From the IMG/VR virus record IMGVR_UViG_3300044981_000078, positions 1-64,000 of that record: 64,000 nucleotides of DNA, one strand, 5' to 3'. Made by a program: the position numbers and the translations under genes. Origin of the DNA: a virus. The number at the start of each line of letters is the position of its first letter. The first letter of the stretch is position 1. Under the pieces are notes generated by a model. That model saw only the letters and a list, made by a program, of their open reading frames with translations. It ran no database searches and was not told the DNA's origin. Shown piece after piece: positions 9,127 to 17,265 of this stretch.

Positions 9127-9147
9127 GAATTGATCTCCGACTATTGA

Positions 9148-9771
9148 TTATGAAGCATAGGCTGTCTCTTCTGATTCTTTCTTCGGCTTAAATACAGGCT
9201 TAACATTAAACCTTTTACCGTCGAATGAGACCTCTACCACCCCACCCGGCTCTACTAAAGCAGCCTTGTGGTTTCCGTGCAACAAATTACCTAAAGAATG
9301 GATTATGCTAGAATGTACGGCTAAATAACTTGGCTTACCTGTTCTATATCCGACTCTAAATGCTCTAAGAAGCGGTCTTCGAGATCGAGAATTTATATTA
9401 TCAATCGACTCCCCGCCGGGGATCGGAACATCAGTATGCTCGTGATAATACTTCATCTGCTCTTTATGATCGCTCTTCTTTTCTCCGGTATACTTTCCGG
9501 CGTCTAGAGGTAAAAGAGACTGAAGAGGGGTAGCTTTAATTCCACGGCCTTCTAATACTTCTTTTGCGGTATCTCTAGACCTACTTAAAGGGCTGGTCCA
9601 GGCTTGTCCGATTCGCTTATCGGCCATAAACTCTGCCTGTTCTTTTGCGTCTTGACGACCCTGCTGATCTAAAGGAACATTTTCCTGACCACGGTATCTG
9701 TCTTCTTTATTAAGCTCCGTCGTACCGTGTCTGCCAACGTAGGCGACTACCTGGTCGTTATTTTCTGCCAT
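9148..9771 (-). CDS. Histidine phosphatase (phosphoglycerate mutase-like)
   Basis: 207 residues. The N-terminal VGRHGTTELN (about 13-22) is the RHG catalytic motif, followed by the phosphate-pocket arginines in RYRGQ and PLSRSRDTA. GGES at about 118 and a second histidine in AVHSS (about 152) complete the site. The substrate is unknown; family members remove phosphate from sugars, nucleotides or proteins. Its place directly upstream of the terminase in a virion module is odd. Good ribosome site (AGGTGATAC). Confidence 0.75.
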   Translation of the reverse strand: MAENNDQVVAYVGRHGTTELNKEDRYRGQENVPLDQQGRQDAKEQAEFMADKRIGQAWTSPLSRSRDTAKEVLEGRGIKATPLQSLLPLDAGKYTGEKKSDHKEQMKYYHEHTDVPIPGGESIDNINSRSRRPLLRAFRVGYRTGKPSYLAVHSSIIHSLGNLLHGNHKAALVEPGGVVEVSFDGKRFNVKPVFKPKKESEETAYAS

Positions 9772-9778
9772 GTATCAC

Positions 9779-9949
9779 CTACGATAGCTCTCGTATTCTC
9801 CGCTCTATTTCTTCATCCGTGGGTTCTTTAATTGAAAACGTCTTCAAACTTGCATAGACTTGAATAAGTTCAACACGACGACGCTTCTCTTCCTCTATTT
9901 GCATCATTAACTTCGCAATAACGCGAAGAAGAGTCTGTTCATCAAACAT
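9779..9949 (-). CDS. Small helical protein
   Basis: ATG at 9949 to TAG at 9779, 56 residues (MFDEQTLLRVIAKLMMQIEE...). Highly charged and helical, with a Glu/Arg-rich middle. Tightly placed between the membrane protein and the histidine phosphatase, with 9 and 7 base gaps. Function unknown. Confidence 0.5.
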   Translation of the reverse strand: MFDEQTLLRVIAKLMMQIEEEKRRRVELIQVYASLKTFSIKEPTDEEIERRIRELS

Positions 9950-9958
9950 CAGGAGCCC

Positions 9959-10162
9959 CTATTGTTGGTCGTGATCTCTCTGTGCCGGTGAAAATGCGTG
10001 TCCAGTAATAGCGCCCAACACTGTTGCAGTAAATGCCACGAATGTGGGGTCCATGTGGTGAAACCACTGAAGGACAGCACCTGTGCCAAATACTCCAACA
10101 CACACTGGAAGGTGATAATCTTTTACAGCCGACAACCACTTGTCTACAGTATTAAATGACAT
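9959..10162 (-). CDS. Small membrane protein, holin-like
   Basis: 67 residues from ATG 10162 (MSFNTVDKW). Two hydrophobic stretches (about 18-35 and 40-58) could span the membrane, with a short charged tail. The start was chosen because GGAG lies 6 bases upstream. The longer start at 10183 lies inside the endonuclease ORF. A holin is possible, but there are other candidates and no lysis genes adjoin it. Confidence 0.5.
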   Translation of the reverse strand: MSFNTVDKWLSAVKDYHLPVCVGVFGTGAVLQWFHHMDPTFVAFTATVLGAITGHAFSPAQRDHDQQ

Positions 10163-10613
10163 CAAATTTCTCCACATACGCATGGGCGTCCAACAAGCAC
10201 TGCAAATTGCGCTTTTCGAAAAACCCTAAACCAGCGTTGTGTCCACTGCACAGAATTCCACGAACTTTTCCCGAGACATGAGAGTGGTCGATTGGCGAAT
10301 ATAAATCAACTGTCGCTTCACAGTGAGAAAAAGCACATTTAAAATTTTGTTCGATAAGCATCGCGTCATGCTGCTCAGTTGTTAAACCGTACTTCCTCTT
10401 AACCCAACTATGTCGTACTCGATCTCGATTTCTTCTATTCCACTCAGAAACCAAACGACGATGACGATCCGGATTCTTTCTAACCCAATTATCTTTAAAT
10501 TTTTGTACTCTATCGGGGTGCGCTTCGGCCCAAGCCTTAGCAGCCGCAACTTTCTTCGCTTTGTTTCTCTTATGATACTCACGATCATAAGCAGCTTTAT
10601 CTTCCTTATTCAT
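10152..10613 (-). CDS. Endonuclease VII-like HNH endonuclease, cassette C
   Basis: 153 residues: basic helical N-terminus (about 1-75), then CAFSHCEATV...PIDHSHVSGKVRGILCSGHN (about 90-130). One cysteine of the usual second CxxC is replaced (CSGHN instead of CxxCN), so metal binding may be altered. The stop overlaps the start of the membrane protein by 11 bases. Free-standing mobile endonuclease. Confidence 0.75.
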   Translation of the reverse strand: MNKEDKAAYDREYHKRNKAKKVAAAKAWAEAHPDRVQKFKDNWVRKNPDRHRRLVSEWNRRNRDRVRHSWVKRKYGLTTEQHDAMLIEQNFKCAFSHCEATVDLYSPIDHSHVSGKVRGILCSGHNAGLGFFEKRNLQCLLDAHAYVEKFDVI

Positions 10614-10637
10614 GTGTTCTCCTTGATAGAACGATAA

Positions 10638-10688
10638 GGGGTACGATCAAGGCGTACCCCAAATCTGCGCCCCGAGGATCAATCGGGG
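10638..10688 (-). promoter_or_regulatory. Two-hairpin leader of endonuclease cassette C
   Basis: Minus strand: hairpin CCCCGA/TCGGGG (10670-10688), then an 8-bp stem GGGGTACG/CGTACCCC with loop CCTTGAT (10638-10660). AAGGAG lies 12 bases further on. Same architecture as the other cassette leaders. Confidence 0.6.
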
Positions 10689-10730
10689 AATATTCACCAC
10701 TTCCAAAATTGAAAAATCTTTTTGAGGATA

Positions 10731-11030
10731 TTAAGTAGCCACTGCAGAAAGTCCTGTGGGAGGTAGAATAGGCACCTGAACGTTAGATGCTTCGTTCGAA
10801 TGCACCGATTCGACTCCGCCTGCGCCTACTGCTGTCACAACATAATCATAAACCTGTCCGGCTGCTACTGTTGTATCATCGTAGGTCAGAGCCGTAATCA
10901 AACTAGAATTCAAAGCTGGCGCTTTTTCTCCGCCAACTGATGTGCTACGATAGACGTTATATCCTGTTCCTGCTACCGGAGGAGTTGTTAAATCTACCGA
11001 TGCTACCCAGGTCAAAGTAACTGTATGCAT
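10731..11030 (-). CDS. Fibronectin type III domain protein
   Basis: 99 residues forming one FN3-like domain: VTLTWVAS near the start, YNVYRST (about 25-31), YDYVVTAVGAGG (about 62-73) and a final NEAS turn. Such domains decorate capsids or tail fibres of many phages and bind carbohydrates weakly (family knowledge). It lies in the virion arm, so a surface-exposed virion protein is likely. Confidence 0.75.
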   Translation of the reverse strand: MHTVTLTWVASVDLTTPPVAGTGYNVYRSTSVGGEKAPALNSSLITALTYDDTTVAAGQVYDYVVTAVGAGGVESVHSNEASNVQVPILPPTGLSAVAT

Positions 11031-11038
11031 TTAGTCTC

Positions 11039-11230
11039 CTAGTGCTTAAAGCTCTTCATCGTTTTCGCGAAGTTTTTCATGTGCTTCATGTGCTCGCTAT
11101 CACTATCCTGAGCGGCCAACTTATCTTCTGGAATAGACTCGCCTTCGGGCACGCCTAGGGCGCGATGCAAACCACCCTTGCGAAGATGGTGCATTGCGCG
11201 ATACAAACTTGTATTATGTCCTTTAGCCAT
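11039..11230 (-). CDS. Small basic hypothetical protein
   Basis: 63 residues (MAKGHNTSLYRAMHHLRKGG...), rich in His, Lys and Met. One base separates it from the next gene upstream. Its composition resembles the other short histidine-rich proteins of this arm. Function unknown; possibly a minor virion protein. Confidence 0.5.
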   Translation of the reverse strand: MAKGHNTSLYRAMHHLRKGGLHRALGVPEGESIPEDKLAAQDSDSEHMKHMKNFAKTMKSFKH

Positions 11231-11231
11231 A

Positions 11232-11483
11232 TTACACCGCCGCTGGAGGAGCTACAGCGCCTGCAGGACCTGCCGCTGGCATCGGTCCGGCTTGGGCCTC
11301 TGCTTCACCCGGGTTGGGGCTTCCCGTGTGATCTAAAAGTCCGTCAAGCATGGAATCATGATCCGCAGATGCATACTTCTTATCATGTTTCGGACCATCT
11401 TCGTGGACGTGGTGCGTAGTATGACTTCCGTCAGAATGGTGCTCGATATGAGTGTGAGTATACTTATGTTTCTTGGTCGCCAT
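11232..11483 (-). CDS. His-rich hypothetical protein
   Basis: 83 residues. The first 35 are strikingly histidine-rich (KHKYTHTHIEHHSDGSHTTH), then an acidic/Pro/Ala tail. A metal-binding role is possible. Its start overlaps the end of a 36-residue ORF upstream. Confidence 0.5.
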   Translation of the reverse strand: MATKKHKYTHTHIEHHSDGSHTTHHVHEDGPKHDKKYASADHDSMLDGLLDHTGSPNPGEAEAQAGPMPAAGPAGAVAPPAAV

Positions 11484-11574
11484 TTGAAACTCCTAAACTA
11501 AACCGTCTTTCAAATTCTTTCTTAATTACATCATCAGAAAAATCTTCTATCCGTTTTCGCCTTTGGTTACTCAT
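11464..11574 (-). CDS. Very small hypothetical protein
   Basis: ATG 11574 to TAA 11464, 36 residues (MSNQRRKRIEDFSDDVIKKE). Short Arg-rich helix followed by an acidic patch; it reads through the start of the next gene by 20 bases. No strong ribosome site, so confidence is limited. The rest of 11575-11648 shows no gene. Confidence 0.35.
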   Translation of the reverse strand: MSNQRRKRIEDFSDDVIKKEFERRFSLGVSNGDQET

Positions 11575-11648
11575 CTGAATAGACGTAGAGGCCCACCTAC
11601 AATTTTCAGCCCCGCCAACAGGTTATAAGGCTGCTGGTTTGAATAAAC

Positions 11649-12245
11649 CTACTTAGTAAATGACTTCATACCCTTTGTATCATTCAGAGCACAACATCCG
11701 TCTCTATAGACTCTAAATGCACCCTGCTTACAAAAGCCGTCTCTACCGTGACTATCTGGGGACTTTGCGTCGGCCATATATTCACAGCGCTTACAACTAA
11801 ATCCCTCTCTTGGGGTTTCACCGTAGTCGGCCAAATCTTTACTTATCTTATCGGCAAACTCTAGTTCCGGATCACCGGCGTCTAAATCTTCCCAGTGGCG
11901 ACAGCTACCGTGATCTCCGCTTATTTTTCCTTCAACAGCTAAACAAGCTCCACCTGGTTCGTACTTATTACAAGTTTGACAAAGATAGTTACCTTCGTAA
12001 TCAAAACTTCTAGAGTCACCAGACCATGGGTCCGCATACTGAAACATCTTTGCAAATGTGTCTCTTAGATGTGACTCCTGAACCTCGTCATACTCCCCGG
12101 TATCTTTAAATAGCCCGTCTTCACCTTTTGTCGGGTTCACAATCTTTCGATCTTGAGCAGGACGATTATTCAAAATAACAAACGGAGAAGACTTTGGCTT
12201 ACTCTGCTTAACCAACTTATAAGAAGCGTTAGAGTATTCGTTCAT
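11649..12245 (-). CDS. Cys-rich hypothetical protein
   Basis: 198 residues with clustered cysteines in the second half: CQTCNKY...GGACLAVEG...GSCRHW (about 88-118) and FSCKRCEYM...GFCKQGAFRVYRDGCC (about 150-185). This suggests one or two metal-binding folds. N-terminus is basic. Located among virion genes. Family not recognised. Confidence 0.6.
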   Translation of the reverse strand: MNEYSNASYKLVKQSKPKSSPFVILNNRPAQDRKIVNPTKGEDGLFKDTGEYDEVQESHLRDTFAKMFQYADPWSGDSRSFDYEGNYLCQTCNKYEPGGACLAVEGKISGDHGSCRHWEDLDAGDPELEFADKISKDLADYGETPREGFSCKRCEYMADAKSPDSHGRDGFCKQGAFRVYRDGCCALNDTKGMKSFTK

Positions 12246-12247
12246 GG

Positions 12248-12424
12248 TTAAGACTCTTTACGAGCTTTTCTGACTTCCGAATAAGATGGCTTACCATCTT
12301 TCACATGCTCTGGGAGATTGTGTTTTCCCTTAGTTGCGGCGTCAAACTCAGCTAAGTTCTTTTTACCAAACTCTTCTGGGTGCGCGTGAGCCCAACCTTG
12401 TTGCGCCTTCGATACAAATGGCAA
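12248..12424 (-). CDS. Small hypothetical protein with TTG start
   Basis: TTG at 12424 with GAGG 6 bases upstream; 58 residues (first residues LPFVSKAQQGWAHAHPEEFG after the start is read as Met). The SKAQQGWAHAHPEEFGK pattern is common in short phage proteins of unknown role, which supports it being real. It ends 3 bases before the next gene. Confidence 0.55.
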   Translation of the reverse strand: MPFVSKAQQGWAHAHPEEFGKKNLAEFDAATKGKHNLPEHVKDGKPSYSEVRKARKES

Positions 12425-12433
12425 GTTAACCTC

Positions 12434-12775
12434 TTACAACTTCCAATGAAATATTGAGCTTAAATCGTGGTGAACAATGGTTCCGATACCGACAATTATC
12501 GAATGATACCACTGTCGTTTCTTAGCGTCATCTTGCTCGGTCTCAATAGTTCCTACTCGGGCTTCCATACTTCCTTTAAATCCTGAAAATTCTTGATGCA
12601 AATCTCCAACGGCTTTCAACATCTCTGCTCTTGCATCACTAATAGCTTTCATCACTTCGAGTGTGTCGCCGTTCATAAGGTCCCTATAAAATTTGCCAAG
12701 GGCTTTTACATTGGCTGCTGTGGATTTCGCACGGTTTTCTGGAGGAGGGGCGCTAACATAGATGCGCCCCGTCAC
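12434..12775 (-). CDS. XhlA-like holin/haemolysin candidate
   Basis: 113 residues from a GTG at 12775. The middle (about 45-85) is a coiled coil and the C-terminus carries RQWYHSIIVGIGTIVHHDLS, one membrane span after a charged helix. This is the layout of XhlA-type proteins linked to lysis. An internal ATG near residue 34 could be the true start. Fold and role are inferred. Confidence 0.45.
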   Translation of the reverse strand: MTGRIYVSAPPPENRAKSTAANVKALGKFYRDLMNGDTLEVMKAISDARAEMLKAVGDLHQEFSGFKGSMEARVGTIETEQDDAKKRQWYHSIIVGIGTIVHHDLSSIFHWKL

Positions 12776-12807
12776 AATCCAGGAAATTAATTAACTAATT
12801 CAGGTCA

Positions 12808-13500
12808 CTAATCCTGAACTATCTTGAACTCAGTCAAACTAGCACTGTTTCCGGTTGATCCTGCGCTGAATGTAACTCCAGCTACGAACCCAAATCCAGG
12901 ATTTGACAAAGCATTTCCAAACGATGTTGCTGCCGGAGTACCTGTTAACAATCCCTGAACTGCGGTAAAGTAAGCAGGAACCTGAGTTACTGCTGCGCCA
13001 CCGCCTGTCTTCTGTACGATAGCATATGTCTGATAACCGGATAGCGTTCCAGAGTTAGGATCAAAATACATATCACCCATGATGGTAAATGCAACGCCAT
13101 CACCAGCCACTGTAGCGCTAGAAGCAACGTTACATAGAAGGGCGGTATAAACTGGGCTTACATAGATCGAACCTGTTGAAGCGTTAGGTGTAACAATCTG
13201 AACTACTGGAGTTATTGTTGGAGTTCCAGTTGTGGTTGACGCATAACCGGATGCGTACAAACGGAATCTTGCACCCTGCAACTTAAACGCACTTGCATCA
13301 AATGCCAACATACCAATCGAACTGGTTGCTGATGGCACCTGACCTAGCTGTGATGACTGCTGCGGAGTATTAACCCCCGGCTGTCCGACGTTCCACAATG
13401 ACTGTGGCGGATTACTAAAGAAATACTGAAGAACTCCGGAAGTTCCCCCGACTGTGCTGGGGAATGCTTCACTGATTTGATACTGAAGTACTGTTGCCAT
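12808..13500 (-). CDS. Probable virion protein, beta-rich
   Basis: 230 residues, Ala/Gly/Ser/Thr-rich with alternating hydrophobic pattern (MATVLQYQISEAFPS...), no cysteines in the first half. Typical of minor capsid or decoration proteins. Good position in the virion arm. Family not recognised. Confidence 0.55.
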   Translation of the reverse strand: MATVLQYQISEAFPSTVGGTSGVLQYFFSNPPQSLWNVGQPGVNTPQQSSQLGQVPSATSSIGMLAFDASAFKLQGARFRLYASGYASTTTGTPTITPVVQIVTPNASTGSIYVSPVYTALLCNVASSATVAGDGVAFTIMGDMYFDPNSGTLSGYQTYAIVQKTGGGAAVTQVPAYFTAVQGLLTGTPAATSFGNALSNPGFGFVAGVTFSAGSTGNSASLTEFKIVQD

Positions 13501-13606
13501 GACTTGCCTCTATGAACGCAAACGCTACGCTTCGATTTTGTTCTAACACGCAAACGCTGCGCTTTATTAGGAATAGTCGTACTATCCCTATCATCGAATG
13601 ACACTT
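13501..13606 (-). repeat. Short direct repeats between cassette D and virion gene
   Basis: A near-identical block occurs twice: GCAAACGCTACGCTTCG at about 13519 and GCAAACGCTGCGCTTTA at about 13551. The frame that spans them runs into the next gene, so coding is unlikely. The repeats may be remains of the insertion that brought the adjacent endonuclease. Confidence 0.4.
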
Positions 13607-14041
13607 TCAATTTTCATTCGTATGTTTCCGCAAAAGCGGAAATCTCTTTCTAACAATTAAATCTTCTTTATTTTCTCGTCTCTTAATCCAATTGCAATTA
13701 GCACAGAGAATCTGAAATAAACCTAAGTTGTCTAATACGTATTTCAAAAAAGTAGTCTGAGAAAAATTCTTACGATTTTTACTACCACCACCGTTTATGT
13801 GGTCTATTTGAAGGGCTCTTCTGTCTCCGAATCCGCAGTGGGAGCACCTAGCCCCTAATTTATTAAAAACTCGTTCTCTTAGAACAGCAGTGCGTTCTTT
13901 AGACCTATCATAAACGCCGTTGCAAATATTGCGATTACGACTACACGCATTACAATATCCGTATCCGGCTCGTAGAGTAGAGGGAGTAGAGTTTTCTATT
14001 GTAAGAACAACTAAACACGTACTGCACTTTCCGTTTGCCAT
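13607..14041 (-). CDS. HNH endonuclease, cassette D
   Basis: 144 residues. N-terminal zinc ribbon (CSTCLVVL...CNACSRN, about 5-38), then CSHCG (about 68-72), LQIDHINGGG (about 79-88) and ILCANCNWIKR (about 113-123), which is a complete HNH motif with its zinc knuckle. Differs from the endonuclease VII-like cassettes but shares their leader hairpin. ATG at 14041 with AGGAG. Confidence 0.85.
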   Translation of the reverse strand: MANGKCSTCLVVLTIENSTPSTLRAGYGYCNACSRNRNICNGVYDRSKERTAVLRERVFNKLGARCSHCGFGDRRALQIDHINGGGSKNRKNFSQTTFLKYVLDNLGLFQILCANCNWIKRRENKEDLIVRKRFPLLRKHTNEN

Positions 14042-14067
14042 TTTATTTCTCCTAGTAAGACGGTGAA

Positions 14068-14118
14068 GGGCATGTACTAGGCATGCCCAACACCTAACTC
14101 TCGGGAGCTACCCGAAAG
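14068..14118 (-). promoter_or_regulatory. Two-hairpin leader of endonuclease cassette D
   Basis: Minus strand: hairpin CTTTCGGG/CCCGAGAG (14098-14118) directly after the upstream stop, then a 7-bp stem GGGCATG/CATGCCC with loop CCTAGTA (14068-14088). Same order and spacing to the ribosome site as the other cassettes. Confidence 0.6.
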
Positions 14119-14931
14119 CTAAACTTTTTCTAGCGACGTTCCACACTCTATGCAAAATTTCGCTGATGATTTATTTTTCTTGCCGCATGTATCGCACTTG
14201 ACCTTAGTTTGAACGGTCTTCGCGACCCTAATATCTGACCCCGCCTTCTTGCCGACCAGGTGTAAGACCAAAACCTCTGATGAATCTGTTTCGAAACCCG
14301 AAACTCGACAAAACTGCTGATTGCTAATGGACCCCGGAACTGTAATCCCCGCATCATTCTCCTGCTCTGCTGACTGCAAGTTAGCTGCGCATAGAGATAC
14401 ATTCTGAGCCGACAACATAAAATTACTATTATTTAAAGATGCTGTTCCCGAAGATCGGGTCAATGACCCCAACGATCCCGAAGCGCTCGGATTACCGTAC
14501 GTACTATAATATATGGGATACCTAGGATAGCAACCACCAGGATAATGATAATGGTAAGTATGGTGCTCAACAACCTTGGGCGCTTCATATACTTTTTCGC
14601 GCTTGAACTCAATACGAACGAGGCCATCTTCTGCGGTGATGCCTCGGTGTTCTTCGATACGCACTGTACGTTCGATAAACTTGAAACGGTTACCACGGTT
14701 CAGGTCCTCAACAAATCTCTCGACCTCTACATCCCGCCCTGGTTTGATAACGAGCCAGCCTGCGGCGTCTTTTCCGTCGATTGAGATACGGGCCTGCATA
14801 CGAACAGAATCTAAATTCTTCAAAAGAACTGTATATTCTGAGCCGAATGGCAGTTCAACGCGATCTGAGGACTCGCGAAGTATTTTACCACCTACCTTAA
14901 TTGCGCAAACAAAGTTCTTCTTATACGTCAT
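14119..14931 (-). CDS. Conserved-looking phage protein with C-terminal zinc ribbon
   Basis: 270 residues. N-terminal beta-rich domain (about 1-110) with LPFGSEYTVLLKNLDSVRMQ and FKFIERT...HRGITAEDGLVRIEF. A Tyr/His/Pro-rich linker (about 120-150) follows, and a terminal double-CxxC ribbon CDTCGKKNKSSAKFCIECG (about 243-261). This arrangement resembles a family seen in many large phages with no assigned function (recollection, not a search). Probably a virion or scaffold accessory protein. Confidence 0.65.
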   Translation of the reverse strand: MTYKKNFVCAIKVGGKILRESSDRVELPFGSEYTVLLKNLDSVRMQARISIDGKDAAGWLVIKPGRDVEVERFVEDLNRGNRFKFIERTVRIEEHRGITAEDGLVRIEFKREKVYEAPKVVEHHTYHYHYPGGCYPRYPIYYSTYGNPSASGSLGSLTRSSGTASLNNSNFMLSAQNVSLCAANLQSAEQENDAGITVPGSISNQQFCRVSGFETDSSEVLVLHLVGKKAGSDIRVAKTVQTKVKCDTCGKKNKSSAKFCIECGTSLEKV

Positions 14932-14947
14932 TTATTCACCTTTTAAC

Positions 14948-15013
14948 GGTTGACACACTAACAACCCAGTATTTTAAAGTGTGTTGATTTTCCTATTCGC
15001 TATATCCGAATAG
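14948..15013 (-). promoter_or_regulatory. Tandem intergenic hairpins
   Basis: Minus strand: CTATTCG/CGAATAG hairpin (14993-15013) just after the upstream stop, then an imperfect stem around ACACAC/GTGTGT (about 14950-14985). It resembles the two-hairpin leaders in layout but lacks the CC-starting loop. It may be a processing or weak termination site between virion genes. Confidence 0.4.
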
Positions 15014-15017
15014 AGAA

Positions 15018-15278
15018 TTACTTAATGTGCTTTAAAGCGTCCCCGGCGGCCTGATGAGGATTACTCATATCAGCGAATTCACGCTTCTTAGGGTTCTGGC
15101 TCAAAGCCTCATCTTCCTTAGATGTGGACTTGTGACCTACATGGGCGGGAGGTGCCATCTTCTTCATCATACCGCCGAGTGCCTCGTCTTCATGAGACGT
15201 TGATCCCGGGCTAGAGTGCGCCATGGGTGCCTTCTTCTTAATTTTACCGCCAAGTGCTTCACAATCGCTCATTGCCAT
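15018..15278 (-). CDS. Small repeat-containing protein
   Basis: 86 residues. Two imperfect internal repeats, CEALGGKIKKKAPMAHSSPG and DEALGGMMKKMAPPAHVGHK, each followed by ST-x-x-E-DEAL. Basic and Ala/Met-rich. AGGAG ribosome site. Position suggests a minor virion protein; function unknown. Confidence 0.55.
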   Translation of the reverse strand: MAMSDCEALGGKIKKKAPMAHSSPGSTSHEDEALGGMMKKMAPPAHVGHKSTSKEDEALSQNPKKREFADMSNPHQAAGDALKHIK

Positions 15279-15297
15279 AGAAATTCTCCTAATTTTA

Positions 15298-15678
15298 CTA
15301 CACGTAATTTATTGAAACGATTACATTACTAGATGGAGGAGTGGTCCCCGCAGTCCCGCCGGTCGTAACACATGCCGCTGATAGAGCAGTTGCAAATGTC
15401 TTACCCTGCGCCGCTCCAACGAAATAAGTTTCGGTTACCAATGCACTGCCCGGGACAAAAATAACAGAATCCGGAGCAGTTGTTCCAAGGGTTACTGAGC
15501 CGCTGGCAAGATTCCAAAGCTTAACATAACTAGCCGAAGCGTTAAGTGTATTATCTATAGTTACAGAATATACTTTAGCTGAACTTGCCTTGACAGCATC
15601 AATAGATGCACCCATTGCAGAATCTTGAAAAATAACTTCATTAGATGGACTAGACACATTCACTTGAGTTATCGCCAT
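15298..15678 (-). CDS. Small beta-rich virion-like protein
   Basis: 126 residues (MAITQVNVSSPSNEV...), Ser/Thr/Val-rich beta-sandwich character. It shares the MAIT start and general pattern with the next gene, so they may be paralogues or companions on the virion surface. Family not recognised. Confidence 0.55.
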   Translation of the reverse strand: MAITQVNVSSPSNEVIFQDSAMGASIDAVKASSAKVYSVTIDNTLNASASYVKLWNLASGSVTLGTTAPDSVIFVPGSALVTETYFVGAAQGKTFATALSAACVTTGGTAGTTPPSSNVIVSINYV

Positions 15679-15689
15679 AAATTTTTCCC

Positions 15690-16076
15690 TTAGCCACCGA
15701 CTATAAATTCAACCGGGGTGTTACCAACATTTGCCTGCAATGACAGCGCCGTAATCCCTGAACCTGGAACCGGATTCGCTTCCGTAAACATAATCATTGA
15801 TCCGGGCTGCAAAACTACAACAACGTTAGACGCTCCGCCCGACGGGGTCCATGTAACGGTCACGACATTGGCCGCGTGTAGATTTTTAAGATATAAAAAC
15901 TGAACCGGAGATATCGGAAGACTAATAGTGGTGGCTCCAATACCTACAGGCAAGGTCTGTGCCTGAGAAAAAACGACCCCAGGCATAACTAAAGACAGTT
16001 GCTTCTGCAGTGAAACAACCCCCGTAGTACCGTCCGATATGATAATTTGTCCCTGTAGGGTAACAGTTATAGCCAC
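15690..16076 (-). CDS. Small beta-rich virion-like protein
   Basis: 128 residues (MAITVTLQGQIIIS...), strongly alternating beta pattern, Gly/Val-rich, no Cys. Likely a decoration or tail-associated protein by context. 4-base gap to the next gene upstream. Confidence 0.55.
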   Translation of the reverse strand: MAITVTLQGQIIISDGTTGVVSLQKQLSLVMPGVVFSQAQTLPVGIGATTISLPISPVQFLYLKNLHAANVVTVTWTPSGGASNVVVVLQPGSMIMFTEANPVPGSGITALSLQANVGNTPVEFIVGG

Positions 16077-16080
16077 TGAA

Positions 16081-16650
16081 TTATCCTAGCGGAATTTCCG
16101 CCCAAATAAGTGAAGGTGCAAGATTGGCAGTCAATGTTCCCGATGACACAACACAAACTCCCGAGTTAGGGGTGATGACAACAGACCCAGCAATATCATC
16201 CTTAAAAACTACCGCATCACCGGCAGCCAAATCCAAATAGGCTCCGGTACTATAATATCCCGGAACAGTTGGCGCTCCAACAAGAGTACCGGCGGTAAAC
16301 GGAGTAGCCTTTGCAGTTCCGGCATTTCCGATCAATGCATTTTGAGGAGTATTTCCGGGGGTCGTAGCAGTAGGAGTTTGTCCACCTACAAATTGAAATC
16401 CAAAGCCCGCTCCGGTTGTACCGGCGGTAAAGGTTGTTATTGGAAGAGTCATACCCAACAAAACCAAATTTACACCGGAGGTCGCTGGGTTAAACAATGC
16501 AAAATTTCCGGTAGCTGTAGCAGACGCAGCGGCCACTGCCGCTGACGCATAAGTTACACCAAATACAATTCCCGCAGACACTAAATTGAAATATCGTGGA
16601 AAGAAATCTGAAGCGAGAGAAGACTGACGAATAGCAAGTCCAAGATTCAT
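16081..16650 (-). CDS. Beta-rich virion-like protein
   Basis: About 189 residues from ATG 16650 (MNLGLAIRQSSLASDFFPRY). The longer start at 16668 was rejected because GGGG lies just upstream of 16650. Ala/Thr/Gly-rich C-terminal two thirds. Preceded by a strong intrinsic terminator, so it begins a new transcript. Confidence 0.55.
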   Translation of the reverse strand: MNLGLAIRQSSLASDFFPRYFNLVSAGIVFGVTYASAAVAAASATATGNFALFNPATSGVNLVLLGMTLPITTFTAGTTGAGFGFQFVGGQTPTATTPGNTPQNALIGNAGTAKATPFTAGTLVGAPTVPGYYSTGAYLDLAAGDAVVFKDDIAGSVVITPNSGVCVVSSGTLTANLAPSLIWAEIPLG

Positions 16651-16671
16651 ATCATCCCCAAAACACAAAAA

Positions 16672-16699
16672 GCGGGGCCAACCGTTAGGCTAGCCCCGC
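16672..16699 (-). terminator. Intrinsic terminator, minus strand
   Basis: Stem GCGGGGC/GCCCCGC with inner CC/GG pairs, followed on the minus strand by TTTTT (16667-16671). Separates the gene at 16706-17170 from the rest of the virion arm. Confidence 0.75.
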
Positions 16700-16705
16700 A
16701 GAAAA

Positions 16706-17170
16706 TTACTTAGTTCTCCATGCTCCATTAGTAAAGCAATAGAAAATTGTTGGCCCGGTACCCCCGCCATTCTGCGCGGCCACAGACAATGCTGTGTTTA
16801 CAGCCGCTCCGTTAATCGTTTCACCTGTCGCAGGAAAAACGTTCATAGCGTTTAATGCAGCGTCATTCAAAACGTCAATCTGCATACCACGAATAGACGG
16901 AGGAAGAGTAATAGAATCACCCGCTGTACCTACAGTCGTAACACGTATCATAGGAGTAGTTACAGGAACTCCATTCGCTTGACCGCCGCCAGCGTGAGCA
17001 GTGACCCCATCCTGAGCCATCGCCTGACCGTACAACTGATTATTTGCTGTCTGTCCTGCGTTAACTACCTCACCGGGTCCTAACACCTGACTAACATCGA
17101 TATTTTCTCCGCGATCCATGTACTGCGCTCTTGCAATAGGAAGTCCGGCTGATGTTGAAGGAATTGCCAT
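16706..17170 (-). CDS. Virion-like protein, Ala/Gly-rich
   Basis: 154 residues from ATG 17170 (MAIPSTSAGLPIARAQYMDR), with GGAG 8 bases upstream. Low-complexity Ala/Asn/Gly and Thr/Val composition with no Cys until near the end. A single-gene unit between two terminators. Function unknown; probable structural protein. Confidence 0.55.
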   Translation of the reverse strand: MAIPSTSAGLPIARAQYMDRGENIDVSQVLGPGEVVNAGQTANNQLYGQAMAQDGVTAHAGGGQANGVPVTTPMIRVTTVGTAGDSITLPPSIRGMQIDVLNDAALNAMNVFPATGETINGAAVNTALSVAAQNGGGTGPTIFYCFTNGAWRTK

Positions 17171-17220
17171 AGATAATTCTCCGTGATACTTAAAATCCAG
17201 GCAATGCCTGGACAAAATAA

Positions 17221-17243
17221 AAGCCGCCCAAAATGAGCGGCTT
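17221..17243 (-). terminator. Intrinsic terminator ending the tRNA array
   Basis: Stem AAGCCGC/GCGGCTT followed on the minus strand by TTATTT. It lies 23 bases after the last tRNA and ends the long tRNA transcript. Confidence 0.7.
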
Positions 17244-17265
17244 GGCCCGAACTACATTTTAATAT

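Noticed and set aside
13344-13610. 88-residue minus-strand ORF after cassette D
   Set aside because: It runs far into the next virion gene in another frame and its first part is made of short DNA repeats.
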